Shown piece after piece: positions 63,573-64,000 of a stretch of 64,000 bases of DNA (positions are counted from its first letter, which is position 1; the number at the start of each line of letters is the position of its first letter). This DNA comes from Natronolimnohabitans innermongolicus JCM 12255 (lineage in GTDB: Archaea > Halobacteriota > Halobacteria > Halobacteriales > Natrialbaceae), in the NCBI RefSeq assembly GCF_000337215.1, contig NZ_AOHZ01000052.1, positions 1-64,000 of the forward strand, given 5' to 3'. The position numbers and the translations under genes are program-made. A model generated the notes under the pieces. The model worked only from the letters and a program-made list of their open reading frames with translations, had not been told where the DNA came from and made no database searches.

Positions 63573-63995
63573 ATGGGCGATGAGAACGATCCGCAGACAG
63601 AAACTATCGACCGCTCGCTCGCCGAGGAGTTACTTAGCGTCAGCCGGACCGCCGTCGGCGACGAACTGCGAAGCATTACGTACTTCACCGACGACGAGGT
63701 CGAACAGATCTATCTCCGTTCGGACCTCGACCAGACGGCCGACCTCGTTGGATTCGCCGACCACGAGCGTCTCGGCTTTCACTCCCAGTCCGCCTACCGA
63801 AACACCCAGCTCGGCGAGTACCGGGCGACGGTTCGAATGTTCGAGAACGGCTACCTCTCGCGGGTTATTCGCGGCCCCCACGGCGTCTGGGTGACCACCG
63901 ACGGCATGTCGATGGACCGCTTCAAGGAGCTCACAACGGCGACTGCGACCGTTCTTGACGAGTACGCGGACGGGGTTCCGACCGACGACACCTGA
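63573..63995 (+). CDS. Haloarchaeal hypothetical protein (DUF7522-like)
   Basis: A 140-residue acidic protein: 'LLSVSRTAVGDELRSITYFTDDEVEQIYLRSDLDQTADLVGFADHERLGFHSQSAYRNTQLGEYRATVRMFENGYLSRVIRGPHGVWVTTDGMSMDRFKELTTATATVLDE' matches the DUF7522 pattern seen across haloarchaea. It has no membrane helix or known domain. ATG 63573 (MGDENDPQTE) is the natural start. It is divergent from the IMPACT gene. Confidence 0.7.
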   Translation: MGDENDPQTETIDRSLAEELLSVSRTAVGDELRSITYFTDDEVEQIYLRSDLDQTADLVGFADHERLGFHSQSAYRNTQLGEYRATVRMFENGYLSRVIRGPHGVWVTTDGMSMDRFKELTTATATVLDEYADGVPTDDT

Positions 63996-64000
63996 TCCGA

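Overview
The window is chromosomal DNA of a haloarchaeon. The proteins are very acidic, the DNA is GC-rich with a strong C/G third-position preference, promoters look like haloarchaeal TATA boxes placed 24-31 nt ahead of start codons (leaderless transcripts), and the information-processing genes are archaeal (Orc1/Cdc6, PolD small subunit, RFC small subunit, TBP, a SAMP-type ubiquitin-like protein). Gene order and protein style resemble the Natrialbaceae, but that placement is only an impression. No rRNA, tRNA, CRISPR array or intact insertion sequence was seen.

Layout. 1-3.8 kb: end of an iron-type ABC binding protein, its permease, a haloarchaeal DUF protein and a CBS-domain protein. 3.97-14.3 kb: the oriC1 replication-origin neighbourhood. 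oapC-oapB-oapA run leftward, a 1.27-kb non-coding origin (7412-8676) carries three strong ORB (Orc1-binding) boxes, G/C tracts and an AT-rich core, and orc1/cdc6 runs rightward, followed by a lipoprotein, a signal peptidase and the PolD small subunit. Additional ORB-like boxes lie inside oapC, orc1 and, most strikingly, as an inverted pair inside the PolD gene. 14.8-32.1 kb: a metal-dependent hydrolase, then a long minus-strand catabolic island. Read in transcription order it holds a three-gene UbiD locus (small unknown protein, UbiD decarboxylase, degenerate UbiD paralogue), a CoA ligase, an acyl-CoA dehydrogenase, a two-subunit biotin-dependent acyl-CoA carboxylase, a MaoC hydratase, a five-gene branched-chain-amino-acid-type ABC transporter and a second MaoC protein. 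The set reads as import, CoA activation, dehydrogenation, carboxylation and hydration of an organic acid whose identity the sequence does not reveal.

32.4-44.8 kb: aspartate kinase with a small overlapping upstream ORF, tryptophanase, an acetyltransferase, a one-cysteine redoxin, a SAMP2-like ubiquitin-like protein, a membrane polymer-forming protein, UspA and the RFC small subunit. 42.1-47.6 kb: a divergent pair of copper-type P1B ATPases (CPC and CPH classes). 47.7-64 kb: an acetyl-CoA-synthetase-like ligase, hisG, a winged-helix protein, TBP, a tRNA methyltransferase, a deoxynucleoside N-hydrolase-like protein, a Pit phosphate permease, uracil phosphoribosyltransferase, a cupin, an S9 peptidase, an IMPACT/YigZ protein and several haloarchaeal hypothetical proteins. 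A tandem pair of ORB-like boxes sits between a DUF2892 gene and the S9 peptidase gene at 59.5 kb.

The best candidates for something undescribed are the UbiD plus pseudo-UbiD plus small-protein locus with its own palindromic operator, the ORB-like boxes outside the origin, and the leaderless upstream ORF of the aspartate kinase gene.
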